A stretch of DNA of 61,824 nucleotides from Scytonema tolypothrichoides VB-61278 (GCF_000828085.3 NZ_JXCA02000002.1:348596-410419), one strand, 5' to 3'; positions 8,450-17,844 are shown, numbered from the stretch's first letter. A program made the numbers and translations. Notes: a model not told the origin generated them from the sequence alone.

Positions 8450-10102
8450 TTAATTTTTTCCTTTGAAGGAATCAAGCCACTCTTGGACTTGTGATCTGGC
8501 AATATCGCGAGCACCTAAACCAAACGATAATGCAATGGCAACGGCGATCGCTCCCAGTAAAAGTCCAAAAGCCAAATTCACAATATCACTAGCAACACCA
8601 ATCTGTTGCAGTGCCATTGCAGATACAAAGGCAATAATAGCAATCCGGGTCAACTGTGCTAAAACCCGTGCTTGGCGATTACCAGAACTGCTAATAATGC
8701 TGAAAGCAAGATTTGCCAAGAACAAACCTATAGCGAATACGACCAATCCAGCCAAAATCCGCCCCAGCACTATCACAATACCAGTCACCAACACTGTCAG
8801 CGATGGAATGTTTAGAATATTAACCGCTGCCAAAGTTGCAAACAGCATAATCCCGACAAGGACGATAATGCCGACAATTTCCGATGGGGTGCGGCTTGAA
8901 ATCGCTGGTGCTACTGGTTCTTGTGTAGTCACAACTCGTCTGCTAGGTGATGGCAGACCGAGAACAGAGAAAATGTTGTTAAATCCTATGCTTGTGAGGA
9001 TGTTGGTCACTAATTCTGCGACAAACCGCCCAACAAAATAGGCAATAATCAAAATAGCTATTGCTGTAAAGATACTCGGCAGTGCATTGAGAATCTGTTG
9101 CAGCATCGAGATTGCCGGTACGGAAATCGCTTCAATTTGCAGTTGATTGAGTGCTGCAATTGCGACAGGAATCAAAATTAAAACATAGACAATTGTACCG
9201 ATAATCTTTGATAAGGATTGCGTCCCTGAAACTCCACTAAATCCAAACCGACTTCCCAAACTATCGATTCCCGTTGTCGCGAGTAAGTTTGTGACAATCC
9301 GACGCACGATGTTAGCCACAAACCAGCCAATCACAGCAATTAACGTTGCACCCAAAATATTGGGCACAATTGAGATAATCTGTGTGACAAGAGATTGTAC
9401 TGGTAGTAATGCTTGGTTTAACCCTAAGTTTTCAAGTAACGGGACAAGAAAGACTAAAAAGATAAACCAATATAGAGCATTACCAATCGTCTCACTGACA
9501 GACAAGTTATTGAGATTTAGCCCATCGTCTTGTGGTGGATTTAATCGTTCGTCTACCCGCAACGCTTGTAGTCCACGTGTGGTTATCAGCTTGACTAGAC
9601 TAGCCACTAACCAGGCGACTCCTAAGATCACCGCTGCACTCACAAGTCTGGGTAAGAAGTCACCAATTTGATTGAGAAAACTGTTGAGTGGCTGAGAAGC
9701 AACTCTAAGTTGTAACGTATCTAAAACGGCAACTATTGTTAAAAGTAGGATACTCCAGAAGACTATGCCGGAGATAATTCCCTCTACTTGAGGAACATCC
9801 CGACCACCCGCTATCCCCGAAGCAATGCGGTTGTCTATATTGGTGCGTTTGAGGAGGGAGCGTACTACAGCAGATACAACAGCAGCAATCAGCCAGCCAA
9901 TTAATAAAATTAGGACTGCTCCCAGCAAACGGGGCATAAAATTAAGTACCTGTTGTACAGTTCCTTGCAGGTAAGTAACGGCATCGGGTTGTTCCGATGG
10001 TAACGTTGGCGATTGTGCTAATAATTGTGCTAAAAAATATTGCACCCTCATTGACAAATCAACCTTCATCACCTGGGTTATTTCTTGCCAAGTTGTGTTC
10101 AT
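8450..10102 (-). CDS. MscS-like membrane protein with TM-helix repeats
   Basis: 550 residues, inner membrane. At least five copies of a TM-helix repeat are visible, each a Leu/Ile/Val-rich helix ending in basic residues and the pattern T-x-I-D or similar (for example VLILLIGWLIAAVVSAVVRS, ATLIAVIGWFVANIVRRIVT, AILIIAYFVGRFVAELVTNI). The last helix, GLLLGAIAVAIALSFGLGA, is Ala/Gly-rich like the MscS pore helix and is followed by a short charged tail, but the large MscS cytoplasmic beta domain is absent. Likely a mechanosensitive-channel-related (CmpX/TM-repeat) protein in osmotic or ion balance. Monocistronic, with no close partner gene. Confidence 0.85.
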   Translation of the reverse strand: MNTTWQEITQVMKVDLSMRVQYFLAQLLAQSPTLPSEQPDAVTYLQGTVQQVLNFMPRLLGAVLILLIGWLIAAVVSAVVRSLLKRTNIDNRIASGIAGGRDVPQVEGIISGIVFWSILLLTIVAVLDTLQLRVASQPLNSFLNQIGDFLPRLVSAAVILGVAWLVASLVKLITTRGLQALRVDERLNPPQDDGLNLNNLSVSETIGNALYWFIFLVFLVPLLENLGLNQALLPVQSLVTQIISIVPNILGATLIAVIGWFVANIVRRIVTNLLATTGIDSLGSRFGFSGVSGTQSLSKIIGTIVYVLILIPVAIAALNQLQIEAISVPAISMLQQILNALPSIFTAIAILIIAYFVGRFVAELVTNILTSIGFNNIFSVLGLPSPSRRVVTTQEPVAPAISSRTPSEIVGIIVLVGIMLFATLAAVNILNIPSLTVLVTGIVIVLGRILAGLVVFAIGLFLANLAFSIISSSGNRQARVLAQLTRIAIIAFVSAMALQQIGVASDIVNLAFGLLLGAIAVAIALSFGLGARDIARSQVQEWLDSFKGKN

Positions 10103-10716
10103 GGTTGTTCAAAATTAAAGTTGAGTGTTATTACAGAAAACACTTTAGATGTTTCTGATGTCGAAAGTCCCGATAATCCTACAATTCCGTAAGTTATCAG
10201 TGTTTTGTCTATAAATTTACCAGCAAAGTTCTACAGAAAAATGAATATCAGCAGTGATTTTTGACCTTTGATACTTTTTTTTTCGTTTTATCAAACAATA
10301 GAGTATTTATACCATATGTAGGAATCCAATTTGGTTTATGAACTTACTCTTTGAGCTAAGGAATAGGGAATAAGGAATAGGCAACGCCAAGATGAGCGTC
10401 AGCTGAATGGGAATAGGGAATTCTTAACGGACGCTTAACTCTAACATCAACTAGACCTCTCTAAAATTTCTAGTGCAAGCGCCGTAAAGGTTTGATAGCC
10501 ATTTTTGGAGAGGTCTACTGTACTGATTGATTTCAATACTAATAAAATCCAGTATCTGCAGCACGCCTGGGGCGCGTATGTGCAAAGCGCACGCCCTCTG
10601 GGCTTAAGCGCAGCGTCTGGAGATATTCCAAATTCCGAGTTCTTAATTTACAAATCTGTTGGCAGTGCAGAGTTTCGCGGTACTCTAAATGCAGCCATAC
10701 CAAATTAAGATGTGGA
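10103..10716. other. Gap of 614 bases with repeats, no gene seen
   Basis: AT-rich DNA upstream of the membrane protein, then GGAATAGG-type heptamer repeats near 10361-10420, the 66-base inverted-repeat element at 10452-10517, and a GC-rich dispersed repeat at about 10560-10620. A 67-codon open frame runs through the last repeat and is not believed. Confidence 0.6.
10452..10517. mobile_element. Tiny inverted-repeat element (possible IS remnant)
   Basis: TAGACCTCTCTAAAA at the left end pairs with TTTTGGAGAGGTCTA at the right end: 15-base terminal inverted repeats with one mismatch around a 36-base interior. It resembles the ends of a small transposon that lost its gene. No parent element is present in the window. 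Confidence 0.5.
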
Positions 10717-11169
10717 ATGTCTCAAGTCTTTGAACAATCAATTCAAATTAATGCCACAGCCACAACCGTGGAACGCTGCATTACCGAAAATACTCTTATG
10801 CATCGCTGGCTGAATCCCGTCTTGCGTTGCGAACCTGTTGGTGTGTGGAGTACCAATGTTGGTAGCAAAAGTCGGTTTGTGATTCAAATACCAATCATAA
10901 AACCGACATTGAATAGCACAGTCGTGGAAAGACAGCCCGGTTTGGTTGTGTGGGAGTTCCAGGGTTTTTTTAAAGGGCGCGACCGCTGGGAATGTCAACC
11001 CCTAGACAAAGGAACACGTCTGGTTAACCGCTTTGAGTTCCAGATTCCCAACCCTCTGGTAAGTTGGGGTTTCAAAACCTTTGCTCAAAATTGGACAAAA
11101 CAAGACATGCAAAGTCAACTGCGTCGGCTTAAGCGGGTTGCAGAGGAAATACAACAAGGGTTTCACTAA
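10717..11169 (+). CDS. SRPBCC (START-like) family protein
   Basis: 150 residues, soluble, no signal peptide. The start SQVFEQSIQINATATTVERC fits the first strand and helix of the SRPBCC/polyketide-cyclase fold (an inducible cavity for a hydrophobic ligand). The middle NSTVVERQPGLVVWEFQGFF and the end RFEFQIPNP are the later strands, and a long C-terminal amphipathic helix closes it. The ligand is unknown; members range from lipid binding to cyclases. ATG start at 10717. Stands alone between gaps; neighbours on the other strand give no functional hint. Confidence 0.8.
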   Translation: MSQVFEQSIQINATATTVERCITENTLMHRWLNPVLRCEPVGVWSTNVGSKSRFVIQIPIIKPTLNSTVVERQPGLVVWEFQGFFKGRDRWECQPLDKGTRLVNRFEFQIPNPLVSWGFKTFAQNWTKQDMQSQLRRLKRVAEEIQQGFH

Positions 11170-11231
11170 GCTTGTCGTACGTTAAAGTCAGTTCTCTTTA
11201 ATTAAGATAAGGTTATGTGATTCATCGGATT

Positions 11232-11510
11232 TCACGTAACATCTGGTGATTCTGGTTCACTTGGTGGTTCGTTGCCAATACCAAGCTCTTTTTTGCTGTG
11301 TTTTAACTGTTTCCAAAGCGCTTTAATCTGGTTGTAAGCATCTAAGGGAGAGATTTTCCCAGACGTTTCTAAGGACGTGATATAGCCTATTTTTTGAGCG
11401 AATTGTTGAAGATTGGCATTAAACACTAAGTTTTCGGGTTTAAATTGACCATAGTAGCGACCACGAGGGTAAAGAAAGTTGTCTTTGTCTTTTTGATTTT
11501 GATCTTCCAT
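11232..11510 (-). CDS. Small conserved cyanobacterial protein (DUF7219-like)
   Basis: 92 residues, soluble. The segment FLYPRGRYYGQFKPENLVFN followed by LQQFAQKIGYITSLET and AYNQIKALWKQLKHSKKELG is a pattern I recognise from a small family conserved across cyanobacteria; no biochemical function is known to me. The Pro/Glu-rich tail (residues 80-92) is probably disordered. It precedes the nitrogenase-associated block but is not obviously in that operon (285-base gap). Confidence 0.7.
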   Translation of the reverse strand: MEDQNQKDKDNFLYPRGRYYGQFKPENLVFNANLQQFAQKIGYITSLETSGKISPLDAYNQIKALWKQLKHSKKELGIGNEPPSEPESPDVT

Positions 11511-11795
11511 CAGTTTATTGGTATTTCTTTTATCGTATTTAACCTGATTTTAAAGAGAGTATTGTTTTTAACAAACTACTTTTGGGAATATATGTATATA
11601 GCGATTCTCATTTGAATCACATACATCACCACGAATAATGTAGAGCACGTAGCATCTGAAAGTTCTACATTTGTGTATTGCACGCAACACCACAAGCGGT
11701 ATTATCTTTCTAAAGACATAATTGGATCAAGAACAAAAAGGGCGCATTGCGTTTCAGCGATGCGCCTAAGCTATATCAGCAGTCAATAAACTCAT

Positions 11796-12257
11796 CTAGT
11801 GCTTGCACGAACCTGGCTCATGTTTGTGTTCATGCTTGTGGGAACAAGTTTGCAAATCTTGATTCATCAGCGTTTCAGTAATTTCTTTAAGAGTTGCATC
11901 CTTGGGTTTTAAGCCAATCCAAGCGTCTATTTTTTCTACCTCAAAGCCGACTTCACGGCGATCGCCCACTTCCATCAAAGGACGGCGAATCAACAATGGC
12001 TCTTTTAGCATCAACATCAAGGCTGTTTGGGCATCCAAATTTTCTGGAATGATCTCACCAGATTTTACCCGTGTAGCGCCACGATTAAACCATTCAGATA
12101 CAGGGCGATCGCCAAAAAATGAGCGTAAACGTTCAGCAGTCCAAGGTTCTGTGAGCAAGTTATAGGCTATCACTTCATGACCTGCGGCTGTTAGCAGAGT
12201 TTTTTGCTTAGTACCACCTTGACAGCCTGGTTTTTCATAAAAAATCACTGTTGCCAT
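11796..12257 (-). CDS. ArsC/Spx-like nitrogenase-associated protein
   Basis: 153 residues. Thioredoxin-fold ArsC-family protein: starts ATVIFYEKPGCQGGTKQKTL with a single Cys in the position of the ArsC redox Cys, then WTAERLRSFFGDRPVSEWFN, and the IRRPLMEVGDRREVGF motif of the family. A His-rich C-terminal tail (HKHEHKHEPGSCKH, residues about 139-153) could bind metal. The subgroup is known from nitrogen-fixing bacteria as nitrogenase-associated; its role is not settled. It is the last gene of a minus-strand set that begins with coxB and includes a cysteine-dioxygenase-like cupin, which supports a link to nitrogen-fixing cells. 84 bases separate it from the cupin gene. Confidence 0.85.
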   Translation of the reverse strand: MATVIFYEKPGCQGGTKQKTLLTAAGHEVIAYNLLTEPWTAERLRSFFGDRPVSEWFNRGATRVKSGEIIPENLDAQTALMLMLKEPLLIRRPLMEVGDRREVGFEVEKIDAWIGLKPKDATLKEITETLMNQDLQTCSHKHEHKHEPGSCKH

Positions 12258-12341
12258 AGTATCTCCTAATTGGTTAATTTCTTACAAAAACCCGGTATGG
12301 GGCTTTTTGGAACTACAGAAAAACGCAGAGAAATTAGAAGA

Positions 12342-12953
12342 TTAAAAGTTTCTAGCAATATGGCTAACTGTATCAAACTCAAAACGTTCTTGCATACGAG
12401 TTTCACCATAAATATTGAAAGTCACAGTCGGTTGAGTACCCACTGCTTCCACACGATGAATTGCATCGGGGGTATAGCTAATAATATCGCCTGGAAATAA
12501 AGTTAATTCTCCTGTTCTTTCAATTTTGTCATGAAAATTTAAATCAGGCGTGCGCTGCCAAAAAGTATTTCTCTCTTCTCCTTTTAACACAGCGACAACA
12601 CCCCAAGTTCCATGATTGTGAATTTTTGATGACGTTCCCGGTGCCAATGTTACCGTTTGTACAGTAAATGGAAAACCTAACTCATCATAAAGGAGAACAA
12701 CTGAAATTCCTGTTTTAGAAGAAGGTTCTAAATATCTACTTTGTACCCAGTACGAGTTCACAATTAATCGCCTGACTAGCATCCTAATTTCTGGAAGATG
12801 GCTAGTTTCATCTTCAGTATCACTGAGGGCATCTTCTACTTCAGTTAGAAATCGATAAAAGCGATAATTATCTCTCAGTAAATCCCATGCTCTGACAGAT
12901 TGACAGGTTTGATACTGCCCGTCTTCAGTGACAAGCCAATCTCTTCCTTTCAT
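12342..12953 (-). CDS. Cysteine-dioxygenase-like cupin protein
   Basis: 203 residues. The cupin core is visible: VTLAPGTSSKIHNHGTWGVV carries the HxH metal ligands of motif 1, followed by VLKGEERNTFW, LFPGDIISYTPDAIHRVEAV (motif 2 with the third His) and VTFNIYGE. This is the cysteine dioxygenase type I arrangement, which oxidises a thiol (cysteine to cysteine sulfinate) with Fe(II) and O2; an alternative small-thiol substrate is possible. It lies between a TPR-like gene and the nitrogenase-associated gene on the minus strand, so a sulfur-handling or O2-using role in nitrogen-fixing cells is plausible but inferred. Confidence 0.8.
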   Translation of the reverse strand: MKGRDWLVTEDGQYQTCQSVRAWDLLRDNYRFYRFLTEVEDALSDTEDETSHLPEIRMLVRRLIVNSYWVQSRYLEPSSKTGISVVLLYDELGFPFTVQTVTLAPGTSSKIHNHGTWGVVAVLKGEERNTFWQRTPDLNFHDKIERTGELTLFPGDIISYTPDAIHRVEAVGTQPTVTFNIYGETRMQERFEFDTVSHIARNF

Positions 12954-13016
12954 ATGTTTTAAACCGTATAGTCAATGATAATGTGAGCATCAATTTGAGA
13001 CTTGATCACTTAGAAT

Positions 13017-13502
13017 TCATTCGTCTTCTTCGACTGGACGTGTCAAAATCTTGTAGACAATACTTGCTCCAAACTCATTTTTATCATCCACTTCCTTGAC
13101 TTGAGCGCTGATTTTTTTAGCTTTTTCTATATCTCCTAGCTTTGCCAAGACCAGTCCAGAAGCTGCATAAGCATTTAGATATAATCTAATGTTTTGTTCT
13201 TCTTTACGAGTCATCAATATTTCCTTAGCTTGCTGCCAATTATCTGGAATTTTCTCGGCGAGTTTAATTTTTTCTATAACTTTTTTGGCTGTTTGCAATG
13301 CCATGTAATAGTTATTTTTATAGAAAAAGTATCTATAAGCTGCTACTAAAACCTCTGTGCGTTCTGCTGTTTGGGCTAAAGCTTGGTTAATATATTTTTC
13401 GGATTCTTCAGTATTTTCCCAACATTCTGCTGCTAATACCAATAACTGTTTGATGTCCTCTGGAACTTCAAACCATGAAAATCTTTCGGCATCAACTTTC
13501 AT
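13017..13502 (-). CDS. TPR-like helical protein of the cox/nif neighbourhood
   Basis: 161 residues, soluble, acidic C-terminus (RPVEEDE). Predicted all-helical with TPR-like pairs: EKYINQALAQTAERTEVLVA, YYMALQTAKKVIEKI, YAASGLVLAKLGDIEKAKKI. No catalytic motif. I recognise the type as a hypothetical that travels near nitrogen-fixation genes in cyanobacteria, without a known function; a scaffold or assembly role is a guess. It follows coxC by 61 bases on the same strand and could be co-transcribed. A GGAATGGGGAATAGG heptamer-like repeat sits in that gap. Confidence 0.7.
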   Translation of the reverse strand: MKVDAERFSWFEVPEDIKQLLVLAAECWENTEESEKYINQALAQTAERTEVLVAAYRYFFYKNNYYMALQTAKKVIEKIKLAEKIPDNWQQAKEILMTRKEEQNIRLYLNAYAASGLVLAKLGDIEKAKKISAQVKEVDDKNEFGASIVYKILTRPVEEDE

Positions 13503-13563
13503 AAAAGTTCTCCTTTAGGAATGGGGAATAGGTATTACCAATTTCCTATTCCCGACTCTCAAT

Positions 13564-14157
13564 TTAAAACCTGGTGAGAATGTACAACAGGGTAAAAAGA
13601 ACAATCCAAATGATGTCTACAAAGTGCCAATAAATTTCTGCCATTGCAATGCCAGTGTGTTTGGTAGCAGAATAGTGACCGGGACGACGGGAACGCCACA
13701 CTACACCCAAAATTAACAACACTCCGACAAGAACGTGCAAACCGTGGAATCCAGTCATTAAGTAAAAACAATTGGCAAAGACATTAGTCGTCATGCCATA
13801 TCCTAAACTGACATACTCAATAACCTGACCCAGCAAGAAAATTGCGCCCATGATAGCAGTGATTTTGTACCACTTCCGCATACCTTGGACATCATTTTTT
13901 TTGATTGCTGTATCACCCAAGTGAATTACAAAACTACTAGAAACCAGAATAATAGTGTTAATTGCAGGTAACAATAACTCTACCTCGGTTCCTTCTGGAG
14001 GCCAAACTTCGGTACTGCCTCGAAAGAATAAATAAGTGGCAAAAAATCCACCAAACATCAGAGATTCAGAGACGAGGAACACTAATAGCCCTAAGACTCG
14101 TAAATCTGGATGATGTTCTTCGTGATGGGCTGGACTCGTCGATGTCGCTATAGCCAT
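13564..14157 (-). CDS. coxC: Cytochrome c oxidase subunit III
   Basis: 197 residues, five transmembrane helices (short subunit III form). Diagnostic stretches: LRVLGLLVFLVSESLMFGGF near the N-terminus (with the conserved Glu), NCFYLMTGFHGLHVLVGVLL (HGxH motif) and the final IYWHFVDIIWIVLFTLLYI. Part of the aa3-type terminal oxidase that reduces O2 to water. It is the third gene of the coxB-coxA-coxC set. Its placement next to fdxB and cnfR/patB argues that this is the heterocyst (cox2) oxidase rather than the vegetative one. Confidence 0.96.
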   Translation of the reverse strand: MAIATSTSPAHHEEHHPDLRVLGLLVFLVSESLMFGGFFATYLFFRGSTEVWPPEGTEVELLLPAINTIILVSSSFVIHLGDTAIKKNDVQGMRKWYKITAIMGAIFLLGQVIEYVSLGYGMTTNVFANCFYLMTGFHGLHVLVGVLLILGVVWRSRRPGHYSATKHTGIAMAEIYWHFVDIIWIVLFTLLYILTRF

Positions 14158-14278
14158 ATCGTCTGTGTGGTGAATAAGTGTTCAAACTGGGTGAAGTGTA
14201 AACTTCTCACCCGCCCAGAACTGAAGTTCCAGGCTTATAGTCCAAGTCCATTAAAATGAACTGAAAACCACTTAGTAA

Positions 14279-14337
14279 ACTTTTAGTCCTCTTAAGAGGA
14301 CTTTTGTTATCAGCCAGGGATTTTAACCCCTGGCAAT
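14279..14337. repeat. Double palindrome between coxA and coxC
   Basis: AGTCCTCTTAAGAGGACT (perfect 18-base palindrome) followed by a CCAGGG/CCCCTGG hairpin in the coxA-coxC gap. Looks like a dispersed repeat; the T-run lies on the plus strand, so it is not a terminator for the minus-strand operon, though it could influence the coxA/coxC message ratio. Confidence 0.65.
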
Positions 14338-14343
14338 TGAGAA

Positions 14344-16035
14344 CTAAGCACCGACCTGAGTTGCAGCAGATGGCTGTACCTCAAGAGTGTGGTTCAAGCC
14401 GTAGTCGTAGGGACCATGAGTGACGACGGGCAATTCTTCCCAGTTTTCAATCAGTGGTGGGGAACTGGTTGTCCATTCTAAGGTGAGGGCATTCCAAGGA
14501 TTGTCACCTGCTTTTACTCCAGATACCCAACTCCAGAGAATGTTGATGGTGAAGGGAATTACTGATGCTGCCAAGATGTAAGCACCAATGGTACAAATCT
14601 GATTCAGGCTGACAAATTGCGGATCATACATTGCAACTCGTCGGGGCATTCCTTGCAAACCCAACTCGTGCATGGGTAGAAAGGTGAGATTTGTGCCAAT
14701 CAAGGTGAGGATAAAGTGAATGCGACCGAGGGATTCATTCAACTTCCGTCCTGTCATTTTGGGGAACCAGTGATAGATTCCGGCGTAGATGCCAAACACG
14801 GAACCACCAAACAAGACGTAGTGGAAGTGTGCGACCACATAGTAAGTGTCGTGGACGTGGACATCAAAGGGGGCTGTTCCCATTGTCACGCCGCTTAAGC
14901 CACCCATGACAAACATCGACAACAAGCCAAGGGCAAAAAGCATGGCAGATGTGAAGCGAATTTTACCGCCCCAGAGGGTCGCAACCCAGCCAAAAATCTT
15001 GACGCCTGTAGGAACAGCAACAATCAGGGTGGAGATTGTGAAGAACATCCGCATCCAACCGGGTGTACCGCTGGTAAACATGTGGTGTACCCAGACGAAC
15101 AAACCCACGACGCAGATTGCCAAACTGGAATAGGCGATCGCCTTATACCCAAAAATTGACTTACGCGCGTGAACCGGAATCACTTCGGACATAATACCGA
15201 AGATGGGCAGAATCATCAGATAAACTGCCGGATGGGAATAGAACCAGAACAAGTGTTGGTAGATAACAACATTACCACCTGCATCTGGTTTAAAAAATGA
15301 TGTGCCAAAGTTAAGGTCAAACAACAGCAACACCAATCCCGCAGCTAACACAGGTGTGGAGAGAAGTGCTAGGACGGAGGTTGCTAAAATTGCCCAGCAG
15401 AACAAGGGCAATTGATCCCATTTCATGCTGGGAACTTTCATCTTCCAGATGGTGATGACAAAGTTCAGCGAACCCAAAATTGAGGATGTTCCCACCAAGA
15501 CAATGGCAAGTATCCACAAGCTTTGGGCGGTGTTAGCTGTGACTAAGCTTAGAGGTGGGTAAGCTGTCCAACCAGATTGCGATCCGCCGAAGATAAAGCT
15601 AGCTGCTAGCAGTAAGCCTGCGGGTGGGTTTAACCAGAAGGCGATCGCATTCAGCTTAGGAAAAGCCATATCCCTAGCACCAATCATCAATGGCACTAAG
15701 TAGTTACCAAATCCACCAATTGCACTGGGTACGATCCATAAGAAAATCATGATCGTCCCGTGATTGGTCATGAAGGCGTTATACAGGTTAGGGTCAATTA
15801 AATCTGCATCTGGTGTTGCTAATTCGGCACGCATGACAACAGCCATGAGTCCACCGATGAGATAAAACAAGAACGCCGTAACCAGGTATTGGATACCAAT
15901 AACCTTGTGGTCAGTATTAAATGTGAAGTAATCGTACCATTTCCACGCCTTGGGATGGTGTGGATGAACAACCTTCTGAGTACCAGATTGATTGTCTTCA
16001 GGTGGAGTGTTCCGTGGAAGTTCTACTTGGGTCAT
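14344..16035 (-). CDS. coxA: Cytochrome c oxidase subunit I
   Basis: 563 residues, twelve transmembrane helices. The catalytic subunit with heme a, heme a3 and CuB. Visible: HGTIMIFLWIVPSAIGGFGN (helix II), WFYSHPAVYLMILPIFGI (CuB His and the adjacent Tyr region), and HDTYYVVAHFHYVLFGGS (helix X with the heme His ligands). An in-frame ATG lies 168 bases upstream (16203), but that extension translates a GC-rich dispersed repeat; the start MTQVELPRNT at 16035 is chosen as it gives the family's usual length. Middle gene of coxBAC. By context likely the heterocyst oxidase that lowers O2 around nitrogenase. Confidence 0.97.
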   Translation of the reverse strand: MTQVELPRNTPPEDNQSGTQKVVHPHHPKAWKWYDYFTFNTDHKVIGIQYLVTAFLFYLIGGLMAVVMRAELATPDADLIDPNLYNAFMTNHGTIMIFLWIVPSAIGGFGNYLVPLMIGARDMAFPKLNAIAFWLNPPAGLLLAASFIFGGSQSGWTAYPPLSLVTANTAQSLWILAIVLVGTSSILGSLNFVITIWKMKVPSMKWDQLPLFCWAILATSVLALLSTPVLAAGLVLLLFDLNFGTSFFKPDAGGNVVIYQHLFWFYSHPAVYLMILPIFGIMSEVIPVHARKSIFGYKAIAYSSLAICVVGLFVWVHHMFTSGTPGWMRMFFTISTLIVAVPTGVKIFGWVATLWGGKIRFTSAMLFALGLLSMFVMGGLSGVTMGTAPFDVHVHDTYYVVAHFHYVLFGGSVFGIYAGIYHWFPKMTGRKLNESLGRIHFILTLIGTNLTFLPMHELGLQGMPRRVAMYDPQFVSLNQICTIGAYILAASVIPFTINILWSWVSGVKAGDNPWNALTLEWTTSSPPLIENWEELPVVTHGPYDYGLNHTLEVQPSAATQVGA

Positions 16036-16077
16036 ATTTTTTTTGTCATTTGTTGTTTGTCCTTTGTTGTCACCAAT

Positions 16078-16214
16078 GAACGGCAGGTGACGCCAGGTGC
16101 TTCTAGTCGGGAAACCCGACGCCAGTCCTCTCAACGGGGGGAACCCCCGCACGAGGCTGGCTCCCCAACGCACTGGCTCCTTTATGCCGGGGAACCCGTC
16201 CACCGCACTGCCTC
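16078..16214. repeat. GC-rich dispersed repeat between coxB and coxA
   Basis: Mosaic of short palindromes (GTCGGGAAACCCGAC, GGGGGGAACCCCC, GCCGGGGAACCCG) with AACGGCAGGTG at the left and CACTGCCTCCTAATGAC at the right, next to ATGACTAATGACT heptamers at 16220-16237. Related blocks lie at 44930-45090 and 48118-48240. It separates coxB from coxA and may fold strongly in the operon message. Confidence 0.8.
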
Positions 16215-17228
16215 CTAATGACTCATGACTAATGACTCTAGAGTTGTTGAACCAACTCCCATCTGTTGCGCGTAGGGAGTGAGAAACTCTGATGTTGATA
16301 AGTCTGCTGGATTGATCGCAACCGCTTTTTGCATGTCTTGCTTTTGGGCAATGCGGTTTTCAGAAAGCCAGTTTTCAAACTCTTCAGGTGTGTGAACAAC
16401 AACCTGTGATCTCATTGAACCGTGGTAGCCGCCACAAAGTTCTGTACAAACGACTGGATATGTGCCTGGTTTTGTTGCGACAAATCGCAGTTGGGTGGGT
16501 ATTCCAGGAATAGCGTCTTGCTTCAGCCGGAATTGTGGTACCCAAAACGAGTGAATCACATCCGTTGCAGAAAGGTTGAGTTGCACGTCAGCACCAACTG
16601 GAACGTGTAATTCTCCAGCATTCACTCCACTTTCGGGGTAGTCGAAGAGCCAAGCAAACTGCATTCCTGTGACGTTGACAACCAAATCAGCTGGTTTACC
16701 TATCTCTGTGGGAGTTGCGCCAATACCGATTATAGGAGTCTTTGCTGGTGCTGCCATTTCTGACTCATTCTGTGAGGCGTCACTCAGGGTAGCAGCAATG
16801 GCACTTCCTGGCATTTGGGCAACATGAGCTGGGGAATGGCTATGAGCCATGTTATGAGCACCCCCCACTTCAAACCCTCCCATTCGATTAAAAACATCAA
16901 CGCTGTAAATTCCTAAGCAGAGGACGATAATAGATGGGATTGCTGTCCAAAAAACTTCTAGTGGTAAGTTGCCTTCAACATGAACGCCATCCGTGTCATC
17001 TCCTGGACGGTGACGATACTTAACCAAAAAAATCACAATGGTTCCTTCTACCACTAAAAACAGGGCGGTGGCAATCGAAACCATAACGTTAAAAAACCCG
17101 TCTACCAAAGGCGCTTGTTGCGATGCTTGTATCGGTAGTAGACTGTGATTTTGTCCAACCCAAATGCTGAGAATTGTAACTACTATCCCAGCAACTAGGG
17201 TCCATAGTGAAACAGGAATTTGTTGCAT
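16215..17228 (-). CDS. coxB: Cytochrome c oxidase subunit II
   Basis: 337 residues. Two N-terminal transmembrane helices (about residues 8-24 and 45-70), then a periplasmic/lumenal cupredoxin domain with the CuA site: IHSFWVPQFRLKQDAIPG, then CTELCGGYHGSM with both Cys, the His and the Met ligands. It accepts electrons from cytochrome c or plastocyanin. A low-complexity Ala/His/Ser/Met insert lies around residues 130-165, before the main domain. First gene of coxBAC and presumed operon leader; the 616 bases upstream hold the promoter. Confidence 0.96.
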   Translation of the reverse strand: MQQIPVSLWTLVAGIVVTILSIWVGQNHSLLPIQASQQAPLVDGFFNVMVSIATALFLVVEGTIVIFLVKYRHRPGDDTDGVHVEGNLPLEVFWTAIPSIIVLCLGIYSVDVFNRMGGFEVGGAHNMAHSHSPAHVAQMPGSAIAATLSDASQNESEMAAPAKTPIIGIGATPTEIGKPADLVVNVTGMQFAWLFDYPESGVNAGELHVPVGADVQLNLSATDVIHSFWVPQFRLKQDAIPGIPTQLRFVATKPGTYPVVCTELCGGYHGSMRSQVVVHTPEEFENWLSENRIAQKQDMQKAVAINPADLSTSEFLTPYAQQMGVGSTTLESLVMSH

Positions 17229-17844
17229 AAATACCTGGTCGATAAAACATCGTTCAATCAGTCATCAGTTATCAGTGAACAGTTATCAATTTATTCTTCA
17301 TGAGTAACTGATAACTAGTAACTGTTGATGTCTCTTGCTTACATGGCTAACTGCTAGTAGCATCTTTCGTCATATCTTTTTTGTCATTTATCATTTCTTT
17401 ACTTTTCCAGACTAGTAATTAATGACTAATGACGCAATAAGCGATTGTGTTAACCAAGTTTATTTTCTACCTTTTTTTTATAAAATGTGGGGGAATTTTA
17501 AAATGTTTTAATTCTTCTCTCCCCCAAAAAACGGAAAACTATCTCTCAACTCATAGTACCAGACCTTTGCACTTCAAGATAATTGAGTTGTAGAGGAGGT
17601 CGCTGTTGATCTTGGTGATTCATGATAGCTATCTGGGCAGCAAGTTTTTGTTTGTTAATAGCTTACACTTTAAGATTTACGGATTTGTTTACTGTGAACT
17701 TTTTGCTTTGACGTTCTTGTAACTTTAAATATTCCCCTCTCGTTACCTTGCTACTAAAGTGAGAAGTTGTTCTTTAGATATCCAGACTTCACATTTTTGT
17801 CAAACAGTACCTTCTTGAACCTACCTCTGAACAACCCAACAACT
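17229..17844. other. 616-base gap upstream of coxB
   Basis: Contains CAGTTATCAG-type and TAATGAC heptamer repeats near 17255-17440, a T-run, and AT-rich DNA up to the fdxB stop. It should hold the coxB promoter. By eye I could not find a canonical NtcA site (GTA, eight bases, TAC) and claim no specific regulator site. Confidence 0.5.

Noticed and set aside
10505-10708. 67-codon open frame before the SRPBCC gene
   Set aside because: It begins in a small inverted-repeat element and passes through a GC-rich dispersed repeat; translation looks random.
16036-16203. N-terminal extension of CoxA
   Set aside because: The 56 extra residues translate a dispersed repeat (Arg/Pro/Gly-rich) that is not part of any oxidase subunit I.
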